Assembly: GCA_004557505.1 (NCBI GenBank)
Contig: SFGZ01000007.1
Coordinates: 56,897-120,896, forward strand
Direction: 5' to 3'
Source: Coriobacteriaceae bacterium
GTDB taxonomy: Bacteria > Actinomycetota > Coriobacteriia > Coriobacteriales > Atopobiaceae
Length of the DNA stretch: 64,000 nt
The notes under the pieces are model-generated. The model made no database searches and was not told the DNA's origin. It saw nothing but the letters and a program-made list of their open reading frames with translations. Shown one piece after another: positions 26,720 to 35,824 of this stretch; position 1 is the first letter of the stretch, and every line of letters begins with the position of its first letter. The position numbers were made by a program, and so were the translations under genes.

Positions 26720-27187
26720 TCGTTTGTCCTGGATGTACAGACATAGTTGCCTGAACGTTCTCATATCAATGTTAGAACACCAATCTCCCTGTCCAACACT
26801 GCCATGGAGATGAGATGGGCGTGACATGACCCGCGCCCGGCAAGCCTCTATCTGTAAACGCACCCATTTGAGAGCGAAGGACCGAAGGCCCAGAGGGCAT
26901 TGCGCTGGTTGAGTCGCACGGCGCAAATACCGACCATATTGGCCATCTAGTGGCCAAACTTCATGGACGCGCTTCCGCGAGCTCATTGCCATTGCCAATC
27001 CAAAGGCCAATCGTGATGCTGGCATTGCCAAGGGCCTTAGCCCGCATGCCGGTGCAGCCGAACCTCCATGTCTTGGCATTGTCCTCAGGGATGACGGCAC
27101 TCTCGATATCGTCGTTCAGCCCCGTGCCCACTCGGGAAACGTGTTCATAATCCACTTTCCGCGAGCAACCTCGTCGATTGCCGGCAT
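26720..27187 (-). pseudogene. ulaG: L-ascorbate-6-phosphate lactonase remnant (ulaG)
   Basis: A good GGAGG site leads to ATG at 27187 and the UlaG-like start GKWIMNTFPEW. A one-base shift follows, then GLNDDIESAVIPEDNAKTW, FGCTGMRAKALGNAS and LWIGNGNELA in the second frame. A further shift gives MKFGH*MANMVGI, where the usual GHQMxxM glutamine is now a stop, and a PFA-like block. The whole metallo-hydrolase part with the HxHxDH zinc site is missing. A functional enzyme of ~350 residues would open the lactone of ascorbate 6-phosphate. This copy is dead. Confidence 0.8.
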
Positions 27188-27250
27188 GAATGCCTCCTTG
27201 TATTTGTTATTCAAGCGCTGGCGAATGCCAGGGCTCGCTGCGTTCAAGGG

Positions 27251-28309
27251 TTAATCGGCTCTAGCCTCGTAAAGCGCCACCTCATCGGTCTCACGGTTGG
27301 CGGCGATGATGTAGCTTGCACCGGCGTCATCAAATACCCAGACGTTTGCTGGGCCGCAGTCGTGATCGATAATCTCTACCCGATACGCCTCACCATCAAA
27401 GCACACGCGAAGAAGGTCGCGTCCCGCTTTGCGGTTGCCCATGACGGCACATGTGGAGCCAGCAAGCTTGCCAGCCCAGATAGCGTGCAGAAAGTCACGC
27501 TTCTGTGAGTCCTCCCACACTTTGACATAGGTGTCAGAAGTCTCACCCTCATGCCACACCGCGAGGGTATCGCCGTGGAAGGGCGAAATGGTGATGATCT
27601 CGTTCTTGCCGTCACCGTCGAAATCCGCCATGGCCATATCACTCGTAGGCTGGACAATCAGGCAATCAATCCCCCAATCGCTGTCCTGGGATGCCGGAGG
27701 CACATAGCGGAAGACTCCTGCAGCGGTGCCGATAAGCGCGAATGTCGCATCAGGAGCTGTATGGAAGCCATGGTTCTGGAGCTGAACGCCGGCGATGCAG
27801 GTTAAGGAGAGCTGGTTGTTTTCGTCAAACTGCTCCAGGTGCTCAGGCAGTTTAGCGACATAGACGGCACCCGGGGCCTTCCAGTCGCCCTTGGTCTTGC
27901 GGCAAGCACGCTTGACGGTACAAGCAATGAGCCACGTCTGGCCGTCCGCACCTTTAAGCACACCGAATCGATGCACATACGGCAGATCACAGAGAACAGA
28001 GCGCTTCCAGGTACCGTCTCCCCGACGCGTATAGGTAACGATCTTCGCATCATCAGCGCCAAAGTCGGGCGAGAAGAACTTATAGGTGCCCATAAGCTGG
28101 TCACCACGATCTGGTACTTGCATGATCGTCATCACACCACCCGGACCGTCGCAAATGTTCTCCTCGGCGGTGCCATCAAGCCTGAAGCGACGAATGGGGC
28201 CTTTTTTCTCGGTTGCGACGACGAAGCCGTCGAAGTCATCACCGTGATGCATGCCGATGGCGTAGCACTTGGGCATATCTGTCGCTATGACCCTCTTCTG
28301 ATACTTCAT
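27251..28309 (-). CDS. VCBS/FG-GAP repeat protein in the sugar locus
   Basis: A 352-residue protein without signal peptide or membrane segment, built of repeated beta-strand blocks. One calcium-loop-like unit is clear (MADFDGDGKNEIITISPF, residues ~230-247), and several weaker blades read VYVAKLPEHL, ATFALIGTAAGVFRY and ASYIIAANRETDEVALY. Secreted proteins usually carry these repeats, so a cytosolic version is unusual. The gene is five bases after the FGGY kinase and upstream of the ulaG remnant. Possible roles are a carbohydrate-binding beta-propeller, a lactonase-like enzyme or an isomerase; I cannot decide. Confidence 0.75.
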   Translation of the reverse strand: MKYQKRVIATDMPKCYAIGMHHGDDFDGFVVATEKKGPIRRFRLDGTAEENICDGPGGVMTIMQVPDRGDQLMGTYKFFSPDFGADDAKIVTYTRRGDGTWKRSVLCDLPYVHRFGVLKGADGQTWLIACTVKRACRKTKGDWKAPGAVYVAKLPEHLEQFDENNQLSLTCIAGVQLQNHGFHTAPDATFALIGTAAGVFRYVPPASQDSDWGIDCLIVQPTSDMAMADFDGDGKNEIITISPFHGDTLAVWHEGETSDTYVKVWEDSQKRDFLHAIWAGKLAGSTCAVMGNRKAGRDLLRVCFDGEAYRVEIIDHDCGPANVWVFDDAGASYIIAANRETDEVALYEARAD

Positions 28310-28314
28310 GTCAC

Positions 28315-29874
28315 CTATCTCCTCGGGCTACTTTGCGAACTTTTTTGCTCGCCATCAAGCTCGGCGACGCTCTCCCAGACGTCGTCGAGACAGACGGCAA
28401 CCTTGCAATACGCCTGGTATCTCTTCTCGTAGGAGCGTGCAGCCTCAGGATTCGGCTCAAATCGTTCAGCCACTCGTACCATAGCGTCTACGGCAGCATC
28501 TATATCGGGTTGCACGCCACACGCCACCGAAGCAGCAATGGCGCATCCAAGGGCACCGACCTCTTTCGCGTCAATCGTCTCGATAGGCGTACCCATCACG
28601 TCTGCGAATATCTGCGCCCAAACACGAGAGCGGGCAACGCCACCTGAAAGTCGGATAGCATCCGGCCTCTCCTCCATCGAGACAAGCAGCTTCTCGTAAT
28701 GTTGGCGATGACAATACGCAATGCCTTCGTAGACACTACGCGCGAGATGGGCCCGAGTGTGTCGGTCAGTGAGACCAATAAAGGCACCTCTCGCGAATGG
28801 GCTCACGTTGGACCCCATGAGGTAGGGAAGGAATAGCGGCACCGAGTTGGTTGGCGATAGCGATTCGACCCACCCTCCAACAACGTCATAAACGCTTGCC
28901 CCATGGGTCGCCGCCTCGTCGCAAACATCGGGAAGCAGTTTCCTTACGAACCACTCGTTGTTGCCCGCTGACGTGGGACTCGACTCCTCGATAAGGTAGT
29001 ATCCGGGAAGACAGAAACACGAGTTCTTGCTCACCGAGCCATCAAGCACAGGGGCACTACGCACGTACTCGTTGATTGACCATGTGCCCGCAATCATACA
29101 TACCCTGCCGCTGGAAATCACCCCAGAGCCAACTGCACAGGCATCAATATCGAAAAAACCGCCAACAACAGGCGTTCCCTCCTGAAGGCCCGTCGCTGCG
29201 GCAGCCTCGGCGCAGATATGACCGGCAACCTCGTTGCAGAGGCACGGCTCGGGCATGTGAGTAAGCATCTCGGAGATACCAAAAAGCTTGAATAGCTTGG
29301 GATCGAACGAGCGCGTGTGGAGATTCAGCAAGCTAGTCCCGGAATAATCACTCAACTCCGCCCTAGCGTTACCGGTCAGCATGAACCGTATGTAGTCTTT
29401 GCATTCAAAAACATACTTGATGTTGGCGTAGACGCTTGGCTCGTGGTCACGGATCCAAGCGAGTAGCGCCGGTGGCTGACAGGCGATAATTTCCTGACAA
29501 GAGAGTTTAAAGGCCTTGTCAGCCGTCCCGTCATGCATCCATTCGTCGATATACGGCTGAGCACGAGCATCGGTGGATGCGATGCCCAGCCGAGCGGGAC
29601 GATCGTCCCTCCCCCAGAGGTAGAGACCCTTGCCGTGCCCACATACTCCGACACCCGTCACGTCCTCTCCCCTTATGCCAGACCTCTCGAGAACGCCACG
29701 AATAACCTTGCAGTTTGCTGCCCACATCTCATCCATGTCACGCTCAACGAACCCGGGATAAAGACTCGTCGAGAGCGTTGCCATGCCATAGGAGCCGAGC
29801 TGACAGCCATGCTCATCAAAGACTGCCGCCTTCGTCGCTGTCCCACCGTTATCTAAGCCAATGAAGTAGCGCAT
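28315..29874 (-). CDS. FGGY-family carbohydrate kinase, probably L-xylulose kinase
   Basis: A 519-residue sugar kinase. The ATPase N-terminal loop is GLDNGGTATKAAVFD (residues ~5-19). The catalytic aspartate region is FFDIDACAVGSGV (~238), the adenine-binding motif is RLSGGVARSRVWAQIFADV (~413), and the last conserved block is EVGALGCAIAA (~441). The overall sequence resembles LyxK-type L-xylulokinases. Its product, L-xylulose 5-phosphate, is the substrate of the UlaE homologue in the same operon. It is followed after five bases by the FG-GAP gene. The substrate assignment rests on family and context. Confidence 0.88.
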   Translation of the reverse strand: MRYFIGLDNGGTATKAAVFDEHGCQLGSYGMATLSTSLYPGFVERDMDEMWAANCKVIRGVLERSGIRGEDVTGVGVCGHGKGLYLWGRDDRPARLGIASTDARAQPYIDEWMHDGTADKAFKLSCQEIIACQPPALLAWIRDHEPSVYANIKYVFECKDYIRFMLTGNARAELSDYSGTSLLNLHTRSFDPKLFKLFGISEMLTHMPEPCLCNEVAGHICAEAAAATGLQEGTPVVGGFFDIDACAVGSGVISSGRVCMIAGTWSINEYVRSAPVLDGSVSKNSCFCLPGYYLIEESSPTSAGNNEWFVRKLLPDVCDEAATHGASVYDVVGGWVESLSPTNSVPLFLPYLMGSNVSPFARGAFIGLTDRHTRAHLARSVYEGIAYCHRQHYEKLLVSMEERPDAIRLSGGVARSRVWAQIFADVMGTPIETIDAKEVGALGCAIAASVACGVQPDIDAAVDAMVRVAERFEPNPEAARSYEKRYQAYCKVAVCLDDVWESVAELDGEQKSSQSSPRR

Positions 29875-29940
29875 GGTCTGTCCCGTCTTATAATGTAATG
29901 ATGGTATCCCATGGATGTCTGAAAACCGCGTATGGCCTAG

Positions 29941-30864
29941 CTAGTAATCCATACCAGCGAGATCAAAGCATCTCTGGAGGAACATCCGGGAGTGCTCCTC
30001 GACCTCCCACAGGTGCTGACCGGGATGCCCGGTGATCTCGACTGACACGTATACGTTCTCCACCCCCACAGGCTTGTCATGAGATGCGATTCGCTTGAGG
30101 ATCTCTGCGCCCAGCTCTGGCGTAAGATATCCCTCCGTCTGCCAGTCAGGAGCAACGGCAACGTCCATGTGTAAATCACCGAAACAGGGATGATTGGGAT
30201 CGCAGATAGCATCGCAGAGGTGAAACTGTGCGATGTAGGGAGCAGCAAGATCAATCGACTTCATCAGGTCGATACCGCCGAGCGCTTCGTGCGCGCTGTC
30301 CCAATGGATATAAGCATTCGGACACTGCTCATGAATGGGCTCAAACCACGTGACCGTCTCCTCCATAGGGCCGATGAGCTGCTTCTTATAGGCATAGCGG
30401 TCAAGCGGCTCAAGGGTGAGGTTCATGCCGTACTGCTTGATGTAATCAGCAATCTCGTAAACCGACTCGGCCTGCGCAACCTTAGCGAAGCCACGCAGTG
30501 GCGCACCGGGATCGTCACCATTAGAGATGCCAAAGTTGGTATAGCCAGACTCCGCAGCGAAATCGGCAAGCTGCTTGACGAGCTGAACGGTCTTCTGACG
30601 AGCGGCCTCGTCAAGATCGGCAAGGCTTAGATGCTGGAACTTTGTGTAAGGGGTGATGAACGTAGTGCCATTAAGACCGTTGCTTTCGATGAGAGAGCGG
30701 ATGGTCTGGCGGTTCTTTTTGTCGAAGAAAATTGGCATTTCGACACCTTTATAGAACCCGAGGGTAGTGGCCTTCTCTAGAACTTCAATCATCCTTTTCT
30801 CGTCATAGAGATAGGGCATGAACATCTCTAGTAAATGTCCTGAAACCATAATTTTCTGAGCCAT
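29941..30864 (-). CDS. Sugar phosphate isomerase/epimerase (xylose isomerase-like TIM barrel)
   Basis: A 307-residue AP endonuclease 2-type barrel, as in D-tagatose 3-epimerase and L-ribulose 3-epimerase. Metal-ligand regions are LTLEPLDRYAYKKQ (~160), YIHWDSAHEALGG (~193), QFHLCDAICDPNHPCFGDLH (~215) and GVENVYVSVEITG (~275). It differs from the UlaE homologue and probably works on a free ketose or sugar acid, upstream of the FGGY kinase. It is the first gene of the leftward operon, with a ~300-bp divergent promoter region to its right. Confidence 0.85.
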   Translation of the reverse strand: MAQKIMVSGHLLEMFMPYLYDEKRMIEVLEKATTLGFYKGVEMPIFFDKKNRQTIRSLIESNGLNGTTFITPYTKFQHLSLADLDEAARQKTVQLVKQLADFAAESGYTNFGISNGDDPGAPLRGFAKVAQAESVYEIADYIKQYGMNLTLEPLDRYAYKKQLIGPMEETVTWFEPIHEQCPNAYIHWDSAHEALGGIDLMKSIDLAAPYIAQFHLCDAICDPNHPCFGDLHMDVAVAPDWQTEGYLTPELGAEILKRIASHDKPVGVENVYVSVEITGHPGQHLWEVEEHSRMFLQRCFDLAGMDY

Positions 30865-31023
30865 TTTCTATCCTTTCTTGAATATCGTCGGTCTTTCGAT
30901 ATAACCAAAGTGTCGTTATGAGGAGATATCGGAGCATCTGGGGCACCTAGGTTGTCAATGCACGCTGCGGAGTCTCAGACCCTTTTTCCTCTTACTTTGA
31001 AAGTCTAGCAATCGGAGGCAAAT

Positions 31024-31037
31024 TAATATTTCAGTTA
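31024..31037. promoter_or_regulatory. Half-site resembling the palindrome upstream of the transporter gene
   Basis: ATTTCAGT at 31028-31035 repeats the right half of the perfect palindrome at 37325-37338. It sits in the 305-bp gap between the epimerase gene (leftward) and the reductase gene (rightward), close to a possible minus-strand promoter (TTTACA, 17 bases, AAATAT). The rest of the gap holds no gene. Confidence 0.3.
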
Positions 31038-31175
31038 CCCACAAACATTGTAAACGGTAGAATTATCCCACTGAACGGTACCTTTCTAAGATAATTAAAT
31101 CATAGGGATTTACTGCATGTTTTTAGGTGTAAAACTACTGATACTGTCTAGTATTCAAGTTGGAAAGGAATGGAG

Positions 31176-32108
31176 ATGCAAATAGCGGTCATCGGCTGTG
31201 GCGCAATGGGAGGTCTTTACAGCGCCTATCTAAGCCAGGAGAACAACGTAACAGTTATCGATACCAACAAGAAGACCATTGCCGCAATTCAGAATGATGG
31301 AATCGAGGTAATGGAGCCAGACGGTACAACGGCAACTTATCATCCCAATGCCGCTACTACCACTGAAGGAATGGACCCTGTCGATCTTGTCATCATATTT
31401 GTAAAGTCCACTACTACCAAGAGGGCATTGCATGATGATGCCAATCTCATCGGACCAAACACCTACTTACTCACCCTGCAAAACGGCGGCGGCCATGAGA
31501 AAGTTCTTTCGGAGTTTGTCCAACGTGACCACATCATCGTTGGCACGACTCAACATAACGCCGCTCGGAACGGTGATGGCAAGGTCCGCCACGGAGGCTC
31601 TGGTCTCACGGTGATTGGGCCCCTTGGCTTCGACGTTGAGGCGCTTGCCCCTGTTGTCGAGACCTTCAACTCCTGCGGCATCGAGACACGCGCTGACAGA
31701 GACGTACAGCGCCTTATCTGGAACAAGCTTTTCACCAATGTCTCGGCGAGTGCGCTCACGGCACTTTTCCAGATGCCCTTGGGCTACATAGTCGATAATC
31801 CCAACGCTTGGACACTTTGCGAGCGTCTTATACGAGAGGCTGTCAAGGTGGCAGCTGCAGCAGGCTATACCTTCGAAGTCAATGAAAAAATCAATGAGGT
31901 CCGCAATGTTTGCGAAGCAAGCCCTCAGGGGGTCACCTCCATCCAATCGGACATCGCTGCCGGCAGACGCACCGAGGTCGACACAATCACTGGGTTTGTG
32001 GTAGATACCGCATATACACTGGGAGTATCGGTGCCTTGCCATTGGTTTGTGAGAAACGCGGTCCACGCTTTCGAAGGCAGAGGGGCCTTTGGTCTGGACA
32101 CGAAGTAG
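31176..32108 (+). CDS. 2-dehydropantoate 2-reductase family oxidoreductase (PanE/ApbA-like)
   Basis: A 310-residue NADP-dependent ketoacid reductase. The Rossmann motif is at the N-terminus (IAVIGCGAMGGLYSAYL). The PanE helix domain has the catalytic lysine in RLIWNKLFTNVSASALTAL (~172-190) and the conserved GRRTEVDTITGFV near 268. GGAAAGGA fits the second ATG at 31176 better than the first at 31170. It is the only rightward gene in the sugar-acid locus and is not with other pantothenate genes. It may therefore reduce a 2-keto sugar acid of this pathway rather than ketopantoate. That is inference. Confidence 0.88.
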   Translation: MQIAVIGCGAMGGLYSAYLSQENNVTVIDTNKKTIAAIQNDGIEVMEPDGTTATYHPNAATTTEGMDPVDLVIIFVKSTTTKRALHDDANLIGPNTYLLTLQNGGGHEKVLSEFVQRDHIIVGTTQHNAARNGDGKVRHGGSGLTVIGPLGFDVEALAPVVETFNSCGIETRADRDVQRLIWNKLFTNVSASALTALFQMPLGYIVDNPNAWTLCERLIREAVKVAAAAGYTFEVNEKINEVRNVCEASPQGVTSIQSDIAAGRRTEVDTITGFVVDTAYTLGVSVPCHWFVRNAVHAFEGRGAFGLDTK

Positions 32109-32136
32109 CGTAATCCTTGCAGGCGCTAACCTAAAG

Positions 32137-32165
32137 GCGGGTCCTGAGTCAGTCTCAGGACCCGC
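32137..32165. terminator. Bidirectional terminator between the reductase and YhcH genes
   Basis: A perfect 12-bp stem, GCGGGTCCTGAG (32137-32148) with CTCAGGACCCGC (32154-32165), has a five-base loop. It lies between the convergent stops at 32108 and 32197. Confidence 0.8.
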
Positions 32166-32196
32166 GTGTATTATGTATGCTGTCTGCCTGAGCAAA

Positions 32197-32649
32197 CTAT
32201 CGTCTGATTTTCACGACAATCTTACGGACCTGCTCGGGATACTTGTAAAACAGGCTCGGCTTGTGCGCCTCCTCGGGCGGCACGACAATGAAGTCGCCTT
32301 TCGTAAGCACCATGCTTGAATAGTAATCCGGCTCCGACAGAAACACAATGTCTCGACCCTCGTCGCTTTCGAGGATCTTAAGTCCCTTACGCGGTGCTAC
32401 GAGGAACAACTCGCACCCCGAAACAATGTAGTGCAGGTCATAATAGATGTCATGCGCCTCGAACTTGGCACTTTCGACAGGCTTGGTCTCATAGAGGTGG
32501 ACCTGCGCGTAAATGTTTCCATTATCGATTGTATAACTACCCTTGTCTAGACTCTCAAGATCAGTGCTCTCAAGCCATCCATAGGCTTTGCGAAAACGTT
32601 CAGACAGGTAATCGTTTTCCTTTGCATCAATCAGATTGCATGCAAGCAT
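32197..32649 (-). CDS. YhcH/YjgK/YiaL family protein (DUF386)
   Basis: A 150-residue cupin-like protein. Family blocks are GSYTIDNGNIYAQVHLYET (~44-62), FEAHDIYYDLHYIVSG (the E.H...D.H metal-binding region, ~71-86) and a C-terminal FIVVPPEEAHKPSLF (~125). Relatives sit in operons for sialic acid, 2,3-diketo-L-gulonate (YiaL) and other sugar acids and are thought to be sugar isomerases, anomerases or hydrolases. That matches the locus here. It is six bases after the HExxH gene and is the last gene of a leftward transcript. Confidence 0.92.
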   Translation of the reverse strand: MLACNLIDAKENDYLSERFRKAYGWLESTDLESLDKGSYTIDNGNIYAQVHLYETKPVESAKFEAHDIYYDLHYIVSGCELFLVAPRKGLKILESDEGRDIVFLSEPDYYSSMVLTKGDFIVVPPEEAHKPSLFYKYPEQVRKIVVKIRR

Positions 32650-32655
32650 TGTCAG

Positions 32656-33504
32656 TCATCCTTTACAATCTTGTGTGGAACCGGACGCCTCAGCGCTCGA
32701 GTCCCCCGCTGTTGTCTTATCTATGCGACCGAAACGAGGATGATAGCCCATCACCTCATCGTAGAGGGTCATGCCAGCCGCAGGCGAGTATGCCCATGTC
32801 ATCAGGATATCGAAGGCATAGGGATTGTACTCAATATCAAGGAGCTCGCTCGCGAATCCCATCGAGGCAATCTCTCCAAGAACAACGAGAGAGGAACGGT
32901 GAGTAATAGGGCCAACGTGGATAGTCTCCCTGTACGTCTGGGTCCATATTTTTTCTTTGTTCTGAAACTCAAGCAAGTGAAATACTTCGTGTGCCATCAG
33001 GACATCGCAGGGATGAACGCCTTTGCCAATAGATCTCCTGACTGCATCATCCCCGATGAGCCGACGCGTCTTCTCCAGTGCATCGTCATAGATAAAAATT
33101 GAGTTAGGCTCAACATACTCAGCAAAAAGCACGCGATCTTGACCCTGAGGCACTTTATCGAATCGAATTTCCGCACCCAGCTCCTCAGCAATCTTTCTCG
33201 GGGAGTGCGTGGAGAAACGCTCCGCACAGTGCTGCGCCCACTCGATACCGCACTCCCGCGCACGGCGCATAAGTTTGTAGCGTTTGACGTCACTGAGCTT
33301 ACCGTTCAGGGGCTCGCGTGCAAACACATAGCCGCACCAGGCATCCCATGGCAGAGCACAAAGATCGGCCATCACCTCTCCAATGGGGGCCACAACAACG
33401 TCTTCCGGCTTAAGATCCAACCCATGGTAACTCTCGTCACCAAGCAAAGTCTTCTTGATAGGGCGAATAACCGAATCGCTCCAGCGCCGTTTTGGTTCTT
33501 TCAT
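32656..33504 (-). CDS. HExxH-containing putative metal hydrolase, unknown family
   Basis: A 282-residue soluble protein. A zincin signature is clear (LMAHEVFHLLEFQ, ~residues 172-184), with a possible third ligand in LGEIASMGFASELL (~211-224), the spacing seen in gluzincin-type proteases. The N-terminal ~160 residues contain no known domain. The gene lies between HyuA and YhcH and would be co-transcribed with the transporter. It may be a metallopeptidase, an amidase or a lactonase-like hydrolase acting on the imported substrate. The sequence has no signal peptide, so it acts inside the cell. Confidence 0.7.
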   Translation of the reverse strand: MKEPKRRWSDSVIRPIKKTLLGDESYHGLDLKPEDVVVAPIGEVMADLCALPWDAWCGYVFAREPLNGKLSDVKRYKLMRRARECGIEWAQHCAERFSTHSPRKIAEELGAEIRFDKVPQGQDRVLFAEYVEPNSIFIYDDALEKTRRLIGDDAVRRSIGKGVHPCDVLMAHEVFHLLEFQNKEKIWTQTYRETIHVGPITHRSSLVVLGEIASMGFASELLDIEYNPYAFDILMTWAYSPAAGMTLYDEVMGYHPRFGRIDKTTAGDSSAEASGSTQDCKG

Positions 33505-33537
33505 AGCGGCCTCTTCCTCGGGCTAGCAAGAGCAGGG

Positions 33538-35676
33538 CTACGTAAGCCCGTTCCTTGCGCAGATAATGATAATCTCCTCGTCCGGGTCACGATCCTCGAG
33601 ATCGAGCGCCATCATGAGCTCGAGCTGCGAGATATCAATGGCAGAATAGTCGCATACACGCGGGCCCACACAGATGAAGAAATCCGGTCTCATGATGCTG
33701 TCAGAGGCAAAGGTCGCCATATCCTCCCAGAGACGTTCGACCTCGTCCCTATACTGCGAGATGGGAACCTTTTCGACAAACGAGTTGCTTGCCTGGACCT
33801 TGACGAATCCCTTTCTGTCTACGACGCGAATCGGAGTTTTGTGATCCTTCTTGCCCTGGAAAACGAAGAACTTGTCAGAGGCAGTCGCAAGATCGATGTC
33901 CTCGACGCCCTCGCCGAAGTCCTCGGTGGCAAGATCCTTAGCCTCTCCAGGGCCCACCTCTTTGAGCAAGTCGGCGGTCTTAACCTCGGTAGAGCCGGTA
34001 GCAATAGCGCTTACCTTGCCAGTATTGCTGTCAATATCAATGTGAACCTCGACAGAGCTGGGATCGGCACCAGAGCTAATTGCCTTATCAACGGCTTCGG
34101 CTTTGATTGCACGGATATCGTCTTGCGTGGGGCTGGGAATGACACGTTCGACAACATCCCTGACCATAGCGAGCGCGACGCCAATTGAGGAAATGACTTC
34201 AGCGTTCTCGGGAATAGAGTAGTGTAGCTTCATCTTCTTGGCGCAGTACGGCACAAGCGCCGCCGCGCCTCCCCCGCAGCCAACGAAGCGCATGGCATTT
34301 CGGTCAAGCTCATACTTCTCAGCAAGAGCATCAATGCATGCGCTGACTTTCTCATAGTCCTTGTCAAGAATCCTAGTGGCCAACTCCTCAATTGTGATGC
34401 CCAGTCTGTCGGCGACGGGCCGCATGGCCCTACGTGCCGAATTGGCATTGCCATGCGCAAAGTATTGCTCATCGACAAGGCCGAGAACATTGGCGGCGTC
34501 GGTGTTAGTGAAACAAATAAGCTTACCGTTCCTGAGGCGTACGGCGACATAGTCATCGGGGTCACCAGGCCTGGGACTCAACATCACGATCTCTGGGTCG
34601 ACAATCTCTTCCTCGGGCGTAAAGCACGCATACTCGCAGCCGGCAATGTGTGCAGAACGAGGTCCAACATCCACGACATCATGGTCGTTGATGCGAACCA
34701 TCGAGCCGCCAGCGCAACCGAGAATGCGAACGTCGAGGGAGCTGATATAGGTGTCATGTCCGCCGATGTTGGCGTAATCCACGCCAGGCCGACCATTCTT
34801 GATGACGCCAATGTTGGTAGTGGTACCACCGACCTCGAAGTAGATGGCGTTAGAAGCTCGCAGGTACATAAGCGAGCCCATGACAGAGGCCGCAGGGCCG
34901 GAGAGAGCCGTAAGAATCGGGCGCTTGCGCATCTCATTAATCTCCATGACACCACCGTCACCGCGCATTATCATGAGCGGCACCGTGACGCCCGCCTCGC
35001 GCACCGACTGCTCGGTAGCGTTAGCAGTGGCCATCATCTTGGGGAGGATGGCAGCGTTCATCGCTGCGGTGCGCGTACGGCGCGTGAGGCCATAGAGCTT
35101 CGTAATGTCGGAAGCCATCGTTACCGGAATGTCTTTCTGTTGGGCACGCCCCTGAATCCGCTGCTCCTCATCCATGCTGTCGACGCCAAACGCCATAGAG
35201 GCGACAATGACTTTCGAGCCCTTGGAAATGAGCTCATCGATAGCAGAGTCGATAGTATTGTCGTTGAGCTGCTTCTTCTTGAGAAAGATCGATTGCACGG
35301 GAATTTTGCGGTTCACTTTTTCATCGAGGATGATGTCACCGATGTTGAGCTGCTTCTTGGCGAGCAATCCCTCAAGACCACCACCCGAGACGCCGAAGAC
35401 ACCCACGGGGGCGACGTCTCCCTCAATGAAGGCGTTGGTCGCCTGAGTTGTGGAATGCGCCACGAAGACGACGTCCTCAGGGGCGATATTGTTGTCCTGA
35501 AGACAGTTCTTAAACGACTGTACAACGCCGGCTGCGACACCCCTTGGATCATCGTGAGTGGTCTTGACCTCGTTCTTGCCGATAATCTCATGGGTTAGGT
35601 TGTCCATGGCGACACACTTGGTATATGTGCCACCAACGTCGATACCCATCCTTACTTTCCGTAGGCCCTCGACCAT
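33538..35676 (-). CDS. Hydantoinase/oxoprolinase family protein (HyuA-like), without HyuB
   Basis: A 712-residue protein of the HyuA/5-oxoprolinase A type. The actin-like ATP-binding loop is at the N-terminus (GIDVGGTYTKCVAMDN, ~11-26). Further family blocks are FVAHSTTQATNAFIEGDVAP (~70), ALSGPAASVMGSLMY (~250), FEVGGTTTNIGVIKNG (~267) and GCGGGAAALVPYCAKK (~471). Such proteins use ATP to open cyclic amides or to activate carbonyl compounds, normally with a HyuB partner that is absent here. GAGGAAG precedes the ATG. It lies between a transporter and an HExxH protein, so a cyclic amide, imide or lactone-like substrate is conceivable. Confidence 0.88.
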   Translation of the reverse strand: MVEGLRKVRMGIDVGGTYTKCVAMDNLTHEIIGKNEVKTTHDDPRGVAAGVVQSFKNCLQDNNIAPEDVVFVAHSTTQATNAFIEGDVAPVGVFGVSGGGLEGLLAKKQLNIGDIILDEKVNRKIPVQSIFLKKKQLNDNTIDSAIDELISKGSKVIVASMAFGVDSMDEEQRIQGRAQQKDIPVTMASDITKLYGLTRRTRTAAMNAAILPKMMATANATEQSVREAGVTVPLMIMRGDGGVMEINEMRKRPILTALSGPAASVMGSLMYLRASNAIYFEVGGTTTNIGVIKNGRPGVDYANIGGHDTYISSLDVRILGCAGGSMVRINDHDVVDVGPRSAHIAGCEYACFTPEEEIVDPEIVMLSPRPGDPDDYVAVRLRNGKLICFTNTDAANVLGLVDEQYFAHGNANSARRAMRPVADRLGITIEELATRILDKDYEKVSACIDALAEKYELDRNAMRFVGCGGGAAALVPYCAKKMKLHYSIPENAEVISSIGVALAMVRDVVERVIPSPTQDDIRAIKAEAVDKAISSGADPSSVEVHIDIDSNTGKVSAIATGSTEVKTADLLKEVGPGEAKDLATEDFGEGVEDIDLATASDKFFVFQGKKDHKTPIRVVDRKGFVKVQASNSFVEKVPISQYRDEVERLWEDMATFASDSIMRPDFFICVGPRVCDYSAIDISQLELMMALDLEDRDPDEEIIIICARNGLT

Positions 35677-35824
35677 ATCTTCCTCGCTTTCGGTTTATCC
35701 CACCCATAACCCCGACAGTGGATGCGCGATCTTTTTTTGAATGGTGCGCTAACGGACAGCCCGAGGCACAAAACACCTTTGGCGTGTCCGTCGCACAGAC
35801 GGCATATGTAATGCGATCGATGGC

